From Thalassobium sp. (GTDB lineage Bacteria; Pseudomonadota; Gammaproteobacteria; Pseudomonadales; Oceanobacteraceae), in the NCBI GenBank assembly GCA_002733205.1, contig NVUW01000003.1, forward strand, positions 62,001-126,000: a stretch of 64,000 nucleotides of DNA, in the 5' to 3' direction. The notes below the pieces were generated by a model. That model saw only the letters and a list, made by a program, of their open reading frames with translations. It ran no database searches and had not been told where the DNA came from. The position numbers and the translations under genes are program-made. The number at the start of each line of letters is the position of its first letter. Position 1 is the first letter of the stretch. Of the stretch, positions 28,783-37,939 are shown piece after piece.

Positions 28783-29493
28783 TCAGAAAGTGACGCCGAT
28801 ACGACGACCCACTTCTTCGTAAGCTTCAACAACGCCACCCAGACCCTGACGGAAACGATCCTTGTCCAGTTTTTCACGGGAGTCTTTATCCCACAGGCGA
28901 CAACCGTCCGGAGAAAACTCATCACCCAGAACCACTTCACCTTTGAACAGACCGAATTCCAGTTTGGAATCGACCAACAGCAAACCACCGTCGAGGAAAA
29001 TCTGTTTCAGCACATCGTTCACTTTGAAGGTCAGCTCTTTCATACGCGCCAGGTGCTGATCTTCCACCCAACCAAAAGAGCGTGCGTGGTATTCGTTAAC
29101 CATCGGGTCACCCAACGCATCGTTTTTCAGAAACAGCTCAAACGTTGGTGGTGTCAGGTCAATACCCTCTTCCACGCCCAGACGGCGACACAGACTGCCG
29201 GCGGCAATATTACGCACCACACACTCCAGCGGGATCATATCCAGACGTTTAACCAGAGCGTCGGTATCCGACAGCAGACGCTCGAAATGAGTCGGAATGC
29301 CCGCCTCTGCCAACTTAGTCATGATGTAGGCATTGAACTTATTGTTCACCATACCTTTGCGGTCCAGCTGCTCGACCTTCTTGCCATCGAAAGCGGAAGT
29401 ATCGTTGCGGAACTCCAGCACCATGTAGTCCGGATCGTCAGTGGTATACACAGACTTCGCCTTACCTGAGTAGAGTAATTCACGCTTTTCCAT
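28783..29493 (-). CDS. purC: SAICAR synthetase PurC
   Basis: 236 residues, full length. [20 protein letters not shown] with [27 protein letters not shown] and [11 protein letters not shown] are the family's signature segments. The enzyme joins aspartate to carboxyaminoimidazole ribotide in purine synthesis. CGGAGA precedes the ATG. The gene is last in the dapA-bamC-MBL-purC order that is common in gammaproteobacteria. Confidence 0.98.
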   Translation of the reverse strand: MEKRELLYSGKAKSVYTTDDPDYMVLEFRNDTSAFDGKKVEQLDRKGMVNNKFNAYIMTKLAEAGIPTHFERLLSDTDALVKRLDMIPLECVVRNIAAGSLCRRLGVEEGIDLTPPTFELFLKNDALGDPMVNEYHARSFGWVEDQHLARMKELTFKVNDVLKQIFLDGGLLLVDSKLEFGLFKGEVVLGDEFSPDGCRLWDKDSREKLDKDRFRQGLGGVVEAYEEVGRRIGVTF

Positions 29494-29553
29494 GGGGTTC
29501 TCCGAGGATGATCTTAAATTGTGGATCTTAAATAGTGATCTAAAAACCGGTTA

Positions 29554-30315
29554 CTACAACTGCCGCCAGGCGGACACCTGATCCTGCTGCAGCAAAGAGA
29601 CTTCATGCGGCGCACATTCGAGCGCCTGCGACAGCGTCTGACTGACCAGAGCACGGTCGTTATTTTTTTCACTGATATGGCCTGCGGTCACATATTGCAG
29701 GCCATCCCACCGCACGCGGCTGATCAACTCAGCGCACTGCTGATTACTCAGGTGACCAAAATTACCCGCCACCCGCGCCCGTAAACTGGGGGGATAAGGT
29801 CCGTTTTGCAGCAGCATCGGATCGTGATTGGCCTCAACCTGCAAGGCATGGCAGCGCTGGTAAACACTCACAATATGCGGCGTTAACGAACCGAGATCCG
29901 ACAAAACACCGAGGCGTTTTTCCGCGCTGTTCTCCAGCACAAACTGCAACGGTTCTTCCGCATCATGGGGAACAACCACCGGCAACACCGCCAGGCCGCC
30001 AACACTGACCACCTGATCTGAGTGAATACAACGCCAGAGCGGATTATCCGTCCATTGCATTTTTCTGGCCGTACCAAACGACGCAAAAAAAGGAATATTC
30101 AGTACTTCACACAGAGCGGCTACACCTTTGGCGTGATCACCGTGCTCATGAGTCACAAAGACACCGTCGAGCTGGCGTGGATCGATATTAGCATCCTGCA
30201 AACGCTGCAAAATAGTTTTGCGGTTAAAACCGCAGTCAATCAGAACGCCACGATCTTCCTGCAAAACGATGGTGGCATTTCCACGACTGCCACTGCCCAA
30301 AGATGCGTATCTCAC
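29554..30315 (-). CDS. Metallo-beta-lactamase-fold hydrolase (YycJ/WalJ-like)
   Basis: 253 residues. Metal-binding motif THEHGDHAKG (residues about 54-63) and later histidines (EANHD, GNFGHLS, GHISEKNND) are placed as in the YycJ/WalJ group, which acts in DNA or RNA metabolism. It is cytoplasmic. Its start overlaps the bamC stop by 4 nt (ATGA), giving the coupled series dapA, bamC, this gene. The exact substrate in gammaproteobacteria is not settled. Confidence 0.88.
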   Translation of the reverse strand: MRYASLGSGSRGNATIVLQEDRGVLIDCGFNRKTILQRLQDANIDPRQLDGVFVTHEHGDHAKGVAALCEVLNIPFFASFGTARKMQWTDNPLWRCIHSDQVVSVGGLAVLPVVVPHDAEEPLQFVLENSAEKRLGVLSDLGSLTPHIVSVYQRCHALQVEANHDPMLLQNGPYPPSLRARVAGNFGHLSNQQCAELISRVRWDGLQYVTAGHISEKNNDRALVSQTLSQALECAPHEVSLLQQDQVSAWRQL

Positions 30316-30962
30316 TTTTCCAGCTGGGCTTTAATCTCGTTGAGTACATCCGCGGTCAGAGACTCTCCTGCCAGATTATCCGCATCGGTCAGCAGCGATA
30401 AATACACACCCTGACGGGCACGACTCATCTTCAGCAGGTAGGTTTCAGTGACGACGTTGTCATTGCCCCAGAAACGATCCCACCAGCCCAACTCTTCCGT
30501 TTCATTGCGGGTCTGCATTTCCAGATAGTAGGTGCCGGTACTGCGGTTAAGATCCGTCAGTTTCAGCGCCGACTTGCTCAGCGCCTCTGTCACAGCGGCC
30601 CAGGCACTGGCAAAGCCACCGTCAATGCGCAGAATCAGAGTACCGGCACCGTCTTTATCCAGACGCGGATTAAGCGCTTCAGAGCGGTATTCGCTCAGCG
30701 AAGCAACGCTGTCCGTTTCGTTCTCATCCGCAATATACGGCTGCGGTTGCGGCGTTTCGTAACTCGAGGGTTTCTCCGGCGTTACCGGTAATACAGGAAT
30801 CGCATGGGCATCGGATGTAACCAGCCGGATATCCGGCTCAGTCCGGGTCGGCGCCTGCTCTTCTGCGTCCAGGTAATCCATCGCACGGTCACGAAAGGTA
30901 TCACCGAACATCCAGCTGCAACCGGACAGCATAACAACGGCTGGCAACAATAAAATACGCAT
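30312..30962 (-). CDS. bamC: Outer-membrane assembly lipoprotein BamC
   Basis: 216 residues, shorter than Escherichia coli BamC (344), as in many non-enteric gammaproteobacteria. Lipoprotein signal MRILLLPAVVMLSGC with lipobox LSGC. An unstructured N-terminal part contains the linker, and a helix-grip domain follows (LRIDGGFASAWAAVTEALSKS). It belongs to the BAM complex that inserts beta-barrels. The start at 30962 is chosen because the lipoprotein signal begins there; the upstream open frame runs into dapA. Confidence 0.88.
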   Translation of the reverse strand: MRILLLPAVVMLSGCSWMFGDTFRDRAMDYLDAEEQAPTRTEPDIRLVTSDAHAIPVLPVTPEKPSSYETPQPQPYIADENETDSVASLSEYRSEALNPRLDKDGAGTLILRIDGGFASAWAAVTEALSKSALKLTDLNRSTGTYYLEMQTRNETEELGWWDRFWGNDNVVTETYLLKMSRARQGVYLSLLTDADNLAGESLTADVLNEIKAQLEK

Positions 30963-30975
30963 GCAATCGCCTGAT

Positions 30976-31851
30976 TTAAATGAGTTCGAGAGCCGCCAGA
31001 GACAGCTCAACTTTTGACTTATAACGCTCGTCCAGCTCGACCAGCGGCAGGCGGATACCACGTCCCATCAGCCCCATTTTATACAGTGCCCATTTTACCG
31101 GAATCGGATTGGCTTCACAGAACATGGCATTGTGCAGGTTCATCAGGCGTTCGTTCAGCGCTTTCGCGTCCTCCGCCTGACCATCCAGTGCCAACATGCA
31201 CAGCTGGTGCATTAACGCAGGGGCAACGTTGGCCGTCACCGAAATGTTACCCTTACCACCCAGCAGGATCAGCTCAAAAGCGGTCGCATCGTCACCGGAA
31301 TAGACCGCCATACGATCCCCAACCAGCTCAATCACTTTGCGTGCACGCTCAAGGTCGCCGGTCGCTTCTTTAACAGCCACAATCTGCTCGACATCGGCCA
31401 GCGCCGCGATGGTTTCCGGCAACATGTCACAGGCGGTACGGCCCGGTACGTTGTACAGAATCTGTGGAATATCCACGGCCGCAGCAATGGCTTCATAGTG
31501 CTTGATCAAACCACGCTGTGGCGGCTTGTTGTAATACGGAGTCACCAGCAGGCAGGCATCGGCCCCCAGGTTTTTCGCTTCCTGAGTCAGCTCAATGGCT
31601 TCTGAAGTTGAGTTGGCACCGGTACCGGCAATGATCGGACGACGGCCTGCGGTCACTTTTACGATACGATCAATCACCGCACAGTGCTCTTCTGTACTCA
31701 GGGTTGCCGACTCGCCGGTGGTTCCCACAGCGACAATGGCATCAGTGCCCTGTTTGACGTGGAACTCCACCAGTCCGTCCAGACTTTCCCAATCCACGCC
31801 ACCATCTGCATGCATAGGGGTTACCAAAGCCACAATACTGCCGGTAATCAT
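30976..31851 (-). CDS. dapA: 4-hydroxy-tetrahydrodipicolinate synthase DapA
   Basis: 291 residues, start [13 protein letters not shown] with GGAGTAGAG upstream. Active-site residues are recognisable: Tyr in YNVPGRT, Schiff-base Lys in VAVKEATG and the GTTGESAT loop. The enzyme condenses pyruvate and aspartate semialdehyde for lysine and diaminopimelate. It heads the dapA-bamC-MBL-purC unit. Confidence 0.98.
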   Translation of the reverse strand: MITGSIVALVTPMHADGGVDWESLDGLVEFHVKQGTDAIVAVGTTGESATLSTEEHCAVIDRIVKVTAGRRPIIAGTGANSTSEAIELTQEAKNLGADACLLVTPYYNKPPQRGLIKHYEAIAAAVDIPQILYNVPGRTACDMLPETIAALADVEQIVAVKEATGDLERARKVIELVGDRMAVYSGDDATAFELILLGGKGNISVTANVAPALMHQLCMLALDGQAEDAKALNERLMNLHNAMFCEANPIPVKWALYKMGLMGRGIRLPLVELDERYKSKVELSLAALELI

Positions 31852-31935
31852 TGAGCTCTACTCCAAAATATCCGCCCAACACGGGCGCAGAAAAACAAAG
31901 GCGCAAGTCTACTGATGCAAGGGATTGGTGACAAG

Positions 31936-33006
31936 TCAGACGCTGTCACTATCGCTGGCCCGATTATCCGGCCAGGCCTGCAAAACCGCCTTAAACAGGG
32001 TGGCCAGAGGAATGGCAAAAAACACGCCCCAGAACCCCCACAAGCCACCAAACACCAGTACCGCCACGATAATGGCCACCGGATGCAGGTTCACCACCTC
32101 AGAAAACAGCAGCGGCACCAGCACATTACCATCCAGCGCCTGAATAACACCGTACACCACAAGCAGCCAGATAAAGTCGTTGGTCCAGCCCCATTGCACA
32201 TAGCCGACCAGAGCAATCGGAATGGTGATCACCGCCGCGCCGATATACGGCACCAGCACCGACAACCCCACACCAATTGCCAGCAAGGCCGCGTAATTAA
32301 CCCCAAGAATCAGGAAGGCGACATAAGTGACACCACCAACCACTACAATTTCCAACACTTTTCCGCGGATGTAATTGGCAATCTGTATGTCCATTTCCGT
32401 CCACACCCGATTCAACAACTGTCGGCGCTGCGGCAAAAAAGCCGTACACCAGGCAAGAATTTTATCGGCATCCTTGAGCAGGAAAAAAACCAGAATCGGC
32501 ACCAGCACGCAGTAAATCAGTACCGCCATCACCCCGGTAATACCGGAAATGGAAAAGCTCACGGCAAACTGACCAACCGAAGCCAGCTCATCACCTATTT
32601 GCTTGGTCCAGATTTTCACCTGATCGACCGACACCAGATCCGGATACTGATCCGGCAGCAGCATCAACAGCTCCTGCCCTTTACTAGCCATACGCGGCAG
32701 CTCATAAAAAAACTGCGTCAGCTGCTGCCAGGTGGCCGGCAGAATAATCAGCAGCAACAGCATCAGCACACTGACAAACAGCATAAAGACCAGAATCGTT
32801 GCCCCCAGATGGCCAAGCCCCCTGCGCTTGCAGTAATTCATTGCGCCCTGCAGCAAATAAGCCAGAACAATCGCCGTCAGGAAGGGTGCCAGCACTTTGC
32901 CCAGTGTAATAATGACCAATAACACGGCGGCAATAAGCAACAGCAACAACAATGCTTCTTCGTTGGAAAAATAACGGTCAATCCAGCGCCGGAATACCTT
33001 TAACAT
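31936..33006 (-). CDS. perM: AI-2E family membrane protein PerM
   Basis: 356 residues with about eight membrane helices, e.g. EALLLLLLIAAVLLVIITLG and LGATILVFMLFVSVLMLLLL. The hydrophobic repeats and PYIGAAVITIPIA near residue 245 match the AI-2E/PerM transporter family. The start at 33006 has AAGGAG 10 nt upstream; extra upstream codons overlap tusA. It begins 4 bp after the tusA stop, so the two are coupled. Its substrate is unknown, and PerM-like proteins are not proven autoinducer exporters. Confidence 0.92.
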   Translation of the reverse strand: MLKVFRRWIDRYFSNEEALLLLLLIAAVLLVIITLGKVLAPFLTAIVLAYLLQGAMNYCKRRGLGHLGATILVFMLFVSVLMLLLLIILPATWQQLTQFFYELPRMASKGQELLMLLPDQYPDLVSVDQVKIWTKQIGDELASVGQFAVSFSISGITGVMAVLIYCVLVPILVFFLLKDADKILAWCTAFLPQRRQLLNRVWTEMDIQIANYIRGKVLEIVVVGGVTYVAFLILGVNYAALLAIGVGLSVLVPYIGAAVITIPIALVGYVQWGWTNDFIWLLVVYGVIQALDGNVLVPLLFSEVVNLHPVAIIVAVLVFGGLWGFWGVFFAIPLATLFKAVLQAWPDNRASDSDSV

Positions 33007-33010
33007 GCCC

Positions 33011-33253
33011 TCAGGCTCCTTTTTTAATCCAGAACTGGTAGCAACCATCGACATCAGAAGCGTCGACCAGTTCATTATTGGTCATTTCAATGTATTTACG
33101 GATGTCACGCCAGGAACCGGCATCGGTTGCCGTAACCCATAACGTTTCATCCACCGCCAACGCCTTCAGCGCCAGCTTGGTTTTTAACAACGGCAACGGG
33201 CATTCCAGCCCGGAAGCATCAAGAGCCTGATGATAATGGTTTGAATTAGACAC
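33011..33253 (-). CDS. tusA: TusA-family sulfur carrier
   Basis: 80 residues from a GTG with AAAGG upstream: MSNSNHYHQALDASGLECPL. The conserved CPxP motif (CPLP) gives the sulfur-carrying cysteine, followed by the KTKLAL helix. TusA-like proteins relay sulfur to tRNA 2-thiolation, or to molybdenum cofactor and Fe-S related paths. A longer frame upstream runs 76 codons and is divergent to the bepA gene, so it is rejected. Order: divergent to bepA, 4 bp ahead of perM. Confidence 0.9.
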   Translation of the reverse strand: MSNSNHYHQALDASGLECPLPLLKTKLALKALAVDETLWVTATDAGSWRDIRKYIEMTNNELVDASDVDGCYQFWIKKGA

Positions 33254-33410
33254 AGCGCACGCCTTTTGCCAAACTGAAGCCTCATTATATACGGATGTCA
33301 GCGGATAAAGCCTGCACAGGGAATGGCAGTTCGGCGACAATAATCCATAAGACCTGCTGAACTCCTGCACACTGGCGGGTCTAACGCAAATCAACTTCAG
33401 GAATCCGGGC

Positions 33411-34871
33411 TTGAATTTCCGCCTAACACGTCTGGCGCTGTTTCTGCTGAGCAGCCATGCTGTCCTTAATACACCACTCACTCAGGCTGCGACTGCAGAC
33501 TTGCCAAACCTTGGCGACAGCGCTTCCAGTTACGTCTCACTGCAGGAAGAACACGACCTCGGTCGGGTGTGGCTGCGTCAATTGCGCGCCCAGGCCAAAA
33601 CACTGGATGACCCTCTGACCACCGAATTTCTGGAAAACCTGATTTTCCGTCTGGTGCCGCACAGCGAAGTAAAGCAATCCGAATTTGAATTTGTTGTGGT
33701 TGACCGCGCCGAACTGAACGCTTTCGCCGTACCCGGCGGAATTATCGGCATTAATTTCGGCATTTTGCTCTACACCCGTGATGAAGACGAACTGTCTGCC
33801 GTACTGGCTCATGAATTGGCTCACTTAAGCCAACGCCACTTCGCGCGCCAGATCGAAGCCGCAGAAAAACAAGAACCCATTGCCATTGCCACGCTGCTGG
33901 CCAGTATTCTGCTGATTGCCACCAATAATCCCGATGCCGGTTTTGCCGGCTTGCTGACCAGTCAGGCCGCCAGCATTCAAAGCCGCCTGGCCTATTCACG
34001 GGAATGGGAGCAGGAAGCCGACCGTATTGGCATGCGCACACTATCAACCGCCGGGCTTGATCCTTACGCCATGCCATCGATGTTTCAACAGATGCTGCAG
34101 GCTAACCGCTACAACGAACGACCACCGGAATTCCTGCTGACGCATCCGGTAACCGAATCCCGGGTCGCCGATGCCGCCGATCGTGCGCAAAAATATCCGC
34201 GTAAACCACGCCTGGCGACGTTTGAATTCCGTGTACTGCAAAATGAAGCCATGATCCGCTACCAGCTCAATACCGACAAACGCGTTGATTACTTCAGCCA
34301 CCAATTGCAGATCACCCCCCGCAACAGCTCAGAACAAGCCGCCGCCTTATTCAGCCTGGCCAGACTGGCACTGGATAACAACGACAGCAAAACCTGCCGC
34401 GAGTACCTGAATAAAATCATCAGCCCATGGCGCGAGCATGCGGCTGTCGTCGCCCTGAACGCCCGCACATTACAAGCCGAAGGCAAACCCGAACTGGCGA
34501 TCAACGCCATTAACGACGCCTTGCCGTTTGATCCACAGGATTATCTGCTGCTGAGCACCAAGGCCTCACTGCTGCGCCAGAATGGCCAGAAAAATGCCGC
34601 CGTAGCGACACTCAAACAACTGAGTGAACTGCGCAGCACCAACCCATCGGTGTGGCGCCAGCTGGGCGAAGCCGCCGGTGATGCCGACATGATATTGTTG
34701 GGCCACCGCGCTAACGCTGAATATTTGTTTTATTCCGGTTATCACGCCAAAGCCCTGCGGCAAATGGAGCTGGCCTTACAGCTGGCCAAGAAGAATCATG
34801 ACTTTCAGCAGGAAGCCGCTTTAGGTCAACGCCTGCGGGTTATGGCCAATACCGCCGCAGTTCTTCCCTGA
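33411..34871 (+). CDS. bepA: BepA-like periplasmic M48 metalloprotease with TPR
   Basis: 486 residues starting at TTG with CAGGA upstream. An N-terminal signal of about 27 residues (hydrophobic LALFLLSS, Ala-rich end) precedes an M48 peptidase domain with HELAH (zinc-binding HEXXH) and EQEADRIG carrying the third ligand Glu. The C-terminal half is a TPR array. BepA is a quality-control protease of outer-membrane proteins and LptD assembly. The TTG start is the only one that keeps the signal; no ATG competes nearby. A terminator follows after the stop. Confidence 0.9.
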   Translation: MNFRLTRLALFLLSSHAVLNTPLTQAATADLPNLGDSASSYVSLQEEHDLGRVWLRQLRAQAKTLDDPLTTEFLENLIFRLVPHSEVKQSEFEFVVVDRAELNAFAVPGGIIGINFGILLYTRDEDELSAVLAHELAHLSQRHFARQIEAAEKQEPIAIATLLASILLIATNNPDAGFAGLLTSQAASIQSRLAYSREWEQEADRIGMRTLSTAGLDPYAMPSMFQQMLQANRYNERPPEFLLTHPVTESRVADAADRAQKYPRKPRLATFEFRVLQNEAMIRYQLNTDKRVDYFSHQLQITPRNSSEQAAALFSLARLALDNNDSKTCREYLNKIISPWREHAAVVALNARTLQAEGKPELAINAINDALPFDPQDYLLLSTKASLLRQNGQKNAAVATLKQLSELRSTNPSVWRQLGEAAGDADMILLGHRANAEYLFYSGYHAKALRQMELALQLAKKNHDFQQEAALGQRLRVMANTAAVLP

Positions 34872-34901
34872 TCACACCCATAACACCTGAAATACAGACA
34901 T

Positions 34902-34930
34902 AAAAAATGGGCCAGAAGGCCCATTTTTAT
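34902..34930. terminator. Terminator between bepA and nadA
   Basis: Hairpin AAAAAATGGGCC-agaa-GGCCCATTTTT, A-rich on the left and T-rich on the right. It serves convergent bepA and nadA. Confidence 0.9.
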
Positions 34931-34972
34931 TTGCTGTGCTCAAGCTTCATTCAATAAAGACTTTATTAAGTT

Positions 34973-36007
34973 TCAGCCTTTATTGAAATTCAGCATGCGC
35001 TGCAGGCTGACCACCGCCTGCTGACGCAGACCTTCTTCAATCAGAATTTCCTGATCGGCTTTAATCAGCACATCGCGGATGCTCTGCAGACCATTCATCG
35101 CCATCCACGGGCAATGAGCACAACTGCGACAGGTCGCTCCGTTGCCGGCGGTTGGTGCTTCAATCAGCAGCTTATCCGGCGCCGCCTGCTGCATTTTGTA
35201 AAAAATGGCTTTGTCGGTCGCAACGATCAGCACCGGATTAGGCAACGTTTTCGCCGCCGCAATCAATTGACTGGTTGAACCCACCGCATCGGCCATGTTC
35301 ACGACCGATTCCGGTGATTCCGGATGCACCAACACAGCCGCATCCGGATGGACCTTCTTCAGGTCTTCCAGTGCTTTCGCTTTAAATTCGTCGTGCACAA
35401 TACAGGCACTGTCCCACAGGATCATATCCGCACCGGTTTCACGCTGAACGTAGCCACCCAGGTGTTTATCCGGCGCCCAGATCAGTTTTTCGCCCTGCGC
35501 CTTCAGATGATTAACCACATCCAGCGCAATGCTTGAGGTTACCACCCAATCGGCACGGGCTTTAACGGCCGCGGAGGTGTTGGCATACACCACCACCGTA
35601 CGCTGCGGATGCTGATCACAAAAGGCGGAGAATTCTTCTACCGGACAACCAATATCCAACGAGCAGGTCGCCTCCAGTGTTGGCATCAGAATGCGCTTCT
35701 CCGGACTGAGAATCTTGGCGGTCTCTCCCATAAAGCGCACACCGGCAACAATAAGCGTACTGGCCTTATGATCGCGACCAAAGCGCGCCATTTCCAGCGA
35801 GTCAGCTACACAGCCACCGGTCTCTTCAGCCAGCGCCTGAATTTCAGGATCGGTGTAGTAATGGGCAACCAGTGCCGCGTCTTCCTGAATCAGTAATTCA
35901 CGGATTTCCTGTTTTAACGCAGCACTTTGCTCAGGCGTTAGCGGGGCTGCAGGAGCAGACCAGAAATCACGGATAATTTGTTGTGCGCCAGGTACGGTCT
36001 CGTTCAT
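34973..36007 (-). CDS. nadA: Quinolinate synthase NadA
   Basis: 344 residues starting [17 protein letters not shown] 24-codon upstream frame overlaps the non-coding leader and is not used. Three conserved cysteines for the [4Fe-4S] cluster are found, including [10 protein letters not shown] near the C-terminus and the internal [14 protein letters not shown]. It condenses dihydroxyacetone phosphate with iminoaspartate to quinolinate, the precursor of NAD. It sits downstream of bepA in convergence, with a terminator between. Confidence 0.97.
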   Translation of the reverse strand: MNETVPGAQQIIRDFWSAPAAPLTPEQSAALKQEIRELLIQEDAALVAHYYTDPEIQALAEETGGCVADSLEMARFGRDHKASTLIVAGVRFMGETAKILSPEKRILMPTLEATCSLDIGCPVEEFSAFCDQHPQRTVVVYANTSAAVKARADWVVTSSIALDVVNHLKAQGEKLIWAPDKHLGGYVQRETGADMILWDSACIVHDEFKAKALEDLKKVHPDAAVLVHPESPESVVNMADAVGSTSQLIAAAKTLPNPVLIVATDKAIFYKMQQAAPDKLLIEAPTAGNGATCRSCAHCPWMAMNGLQSIRDVLIKADQEILIEEGLRQQAVVSLQRMLNFNKG

Positions 36008-36123
36008 ACATCTCTCTGTCAGACATAGATACAACGTGGGAATTTTATCACAGACAGAACACTGTCCGCTGCGCCACACTGCGGACCAGAACCCTGCACA
36101 GAACAGATGGGGTTCCGGGAGGC

Positions 36124-36163
36124 AAATAAAAAGGGGAGAAAGTTATTCACTTTCTCCCCTTTT
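36124..36163 (-). terminator. Terminator of tRNA-Lys transcript
   Basis: Stem of 13 bp, AAAGGGGAGAAAG with CTTTCTCCCCTTT, around a seven-base loop. The minus strand ends in TTTTTATT, so it terminates the tRNA-Lys pair. Confidence 0.92.
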
Positions 36164-36169
36164 CAGATT

Positions 36170-36245
36170 TGGTGGGTCGTGCTGGATTCGAACCAGCGAC
36201 CAATTGGTTAAAAGCCAACTGCTCTACCAACTGAGCTAACGACCC
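36170..36245 (-). tRNA. tRNA-Lys(TTT), second copy
   Basis: 76 nt on the minus strand: GGGTCGT acceptor arm, D-arm AGCTCAGTTGGTAGAGC, anticodon loop CTTTTAA with TTT, T-arm with TTCGAAT, CCA encoded. Sequence identical to the copy at 36321. Confidence 0.97.
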
Positions 36246-36320
36246 TTTAAGTTGTTGCGTATGTTACCGGGTTCTTTAAAAAAGTCAACCTTTTCAGTAA
36301 CTTACCTCTTCCGTAAAATT

Positions 36321-36396
36321 TGGTGGGTCGTGCTGGATTCGAACCAGCGACCAATTGGTTAAAAGCCAACTGCTCTACCAACTGAGCTAACGACCC
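36321..36396 (-). tRNA. tRNA-Lys(TTT), first copy
   Basis: 76 nt, minus strand, identical to the second copy; the two are separated by 75 bp. It is the promoter-proximal gene of a two-tRNA transcript. Confidence 0.97.
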
Positions 36397-36409
36397 GGAA
36401 GAGGCGCAT

Positions 36410-36437
36410 ATAATACTTAATTTTTCGGAGCTGACAA
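36410..36437 (-). promoter_or_regulatory. Promoter of tRNA-Lys pair
   Basis: On the minus strand TTGTCA (36432-36437) and TATTAT (36410-36415) are spaced by 16 bp, close to consensus, about 14 bp ahead of the first tRNA-Lys. Confidence 0.75.
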
Positions 36438-36556
36438 CCCTTTTATCGAAAAAAGTTTCACTATCAGGGACTTAGCGGCACCACGTGGCTACAAAAGACA
36501 GGTTCTGAGCCCAGAATCCATGGGCTTCAGCGTCCAAAAAAGAGAACAGACAGAAT

Positions 36557-36582
36557 GAAAAACAGGCCTTAAAAGGCCTGTC
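36557..36582 (-). terminator. Terminator of the tol-pal operon
   Basis: Stem ACAGGCCTT-TT-AAGGCCTGT on the minus strand followed by TTTTTC. The hairpin begins inside the cpoB stop codon region and closes the ruv-tol-pal transcript. Confidence 0.88.
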
Positions 36583-37357
36583 AGGAAAGCTTCGCCAAAT
36601 AGGATTTGGCCAATCGGACCGTACCATCGGCTTTACCGGTGTACAGATCAATGACCTTCTGCAGCCAGACTTTTGCCTGGGCAACATCCCCCTGCTTATG
36701 CAGAGTAATCGCCACTTTATACGTAGCGTCGGCGGCTTTATCGTGATCAGGATATTGCGTAACCACTTTACGGAAACTGGCCAGCGCTTTGTCCAGATCA
36801 CTCTGCACAAGATACACTTCACCAGACCAATACAAGGCGTTACCCACCAACGGATCCTGCGGATAATTCTTCACGAAATCGTTGAAGGCGACATTGGCTT
36901 CGGCGAATTTTTTCTCGCGCACCAGTGTCATGGCATGCTTATAAGCATCAGCAGGCGACTCTTTAACGGCAGCAACCGGAGAGGCAACCGAAGCACCGCC
37001 AGCCAGTAATGCAGCCATACGCCGGTCCAGATCCAGATAACGTTCCTGCTGCTCCTGGGTCAGACGACGAATCAGATTATCCTGTTCTTCTACGCGACCA
37101 CGCAGCTCAGCAATTTCCTGCTGCATCTGTTCCATTTGCATGGACATTTCAGATAACAAACCGGAAGAAGCAACGGGTACAGCAGAAGGGATAGTATTTG
37201 CCGGGGTTTTAACGACAGCCCGGACGGAGGAATCAACCGGAGTATTCTGGGTTGCCGGTGCGACCGGACGGGCCGCACCAACAGATACCCACTGATCATC
37301 CGCATTGGCGCTGGCAGTTACTGCAACCAGCGCAAAGGTCAGGACGACAGATTTCAT
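36581..37357 (-). CDS. cpoB: Cell division coordinator CpoB (YbgF)
   Basis: 258 residues. Signal MKSVVLTFALVAVTASANA, then a coiled-coil (MQMEQMQQEIAELRGRVEEQ; about 70-110) and a C-terminal TPR-like domain with repeats such as YWSGEVYLVQSDLDKALAS and YKVAITLHKQGDVAQAKV. CpoB works with Tol-Pal in coordinating peptidoglycan synthesis with outer-membrane constriction. Its ATG shares one base with the pal stop (TAATG), so it is translationally coupled. It is the last gene of the tol operon. Confidence 0.95.
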   Translation of the reverse strand: MKSVVLTFALVAVTASANADDQWVSVGAARPVAPATQNTPVDSSVRAVVKTPANTIPSAVPVASSGLLSEMSMQMEQMQQEIAELRGRVEEQDNLIRRLTQEQQERYLDLDRRMAALLAGGASVASPVAAVKESPADAYKHAMTLVREKKFAEANVAFNDFVKNYPQDPLVGNALYWSGEVYLVQSDLDKALASFRKVVTQYPDHDKAADATYKVAITLHKQGDVAQAKVWLQKVIDLYTGKADGTVRLAKSYLAKLS

Positions 37358-37908
37358 TAACGGCTCTGGTATTTCACTTCAACGCGACGGTTCTTGCTGT
37401 AAGAGCCTTCGTCATGCCCCATCATCACAGGACGTTCTTCACCGAAGCTTACAACTTTCAGTTGTGAACCGTTGGCACCATTAGCCATCAGGAAACGACG
37501 TACAGTCATAGAACGACGTTCGCCCAGAGCCAGATTGTATTCAACGGTACCGCGCTCATCAGCGTGACCTTCCAGAACAACAGAAGCCGCTGGGTTAGCC
37601 GCCAGGAATGCAGCGTGAGCCATCAGAGCTGCTTTGCCTTCGCTCTTCAGAGTGCTCTGATCGAAGTCAAAGTAGAATACAGTTTGTTCACGCAGTGCAG
37701 CCTGAGCTTCGTTTGCTTCTGCTTCCAGCGCTTCACCATTTACGCCAGTGCTTTCAACAGCATTGGTGTCTTCGGCCTGTTGTTCAGTAGCTGTTGGTGC
37801 AACAGTAGAACCTGCACCATCATTTACGTCTCCCTTGCTTGCACAAGCAGAAATCAACATAGCGCCAAAGGCTAATCCTAAGGTTTTGTACAGTGCAGTA
37901 GTTTGCAT
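37357..37908 (-). CDS. pal: Peptidoglycan-associated lipoprotein Pal
   Basis: 183 residues with lipoprotein signal ending LISAC (lipobox). The OmpA-like C-terminal domain (about 75-183) has FYFDFDQSTLKSEG, VVLEGHADERGTVEYNLALG and the arginine-rich NRRVEVKY. Pal binds peptidoglycan and links to TolB. The ATG at 37908 is chosen because the signal begins there. The upstream neighbour is tolB (31 bp) and the downstream is cpoB (1-nt overlap). Confidence 0.97.
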   Translation of the reverse strand: MQTTALYKTLGLAFGAMLISACASKGDVNDGAGSTVAPTATEQQAEDTNAVESTGVNGEALEAEANEAQAALREQTVFYFDFDQSTLKSEGKAALMAHAAFLAANPAASVVLEGHADERGTVEYNLALGERRSMTVRRFLMANGANGSQLKVVSFGEERPVMMGHDEGSYSKNRRVEVKYQSR

Positions 37909-37939
37909 AACAGTCTTCCAGTCCGAAAGTAAGTTTGAA

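Noticed and set aside
31915-32922. 335-codon open frame on the plus strand, rich in His and Gln
   Set aside because: It is antisense to perM; its composition reflects the hydrophobic helices on the other strand.
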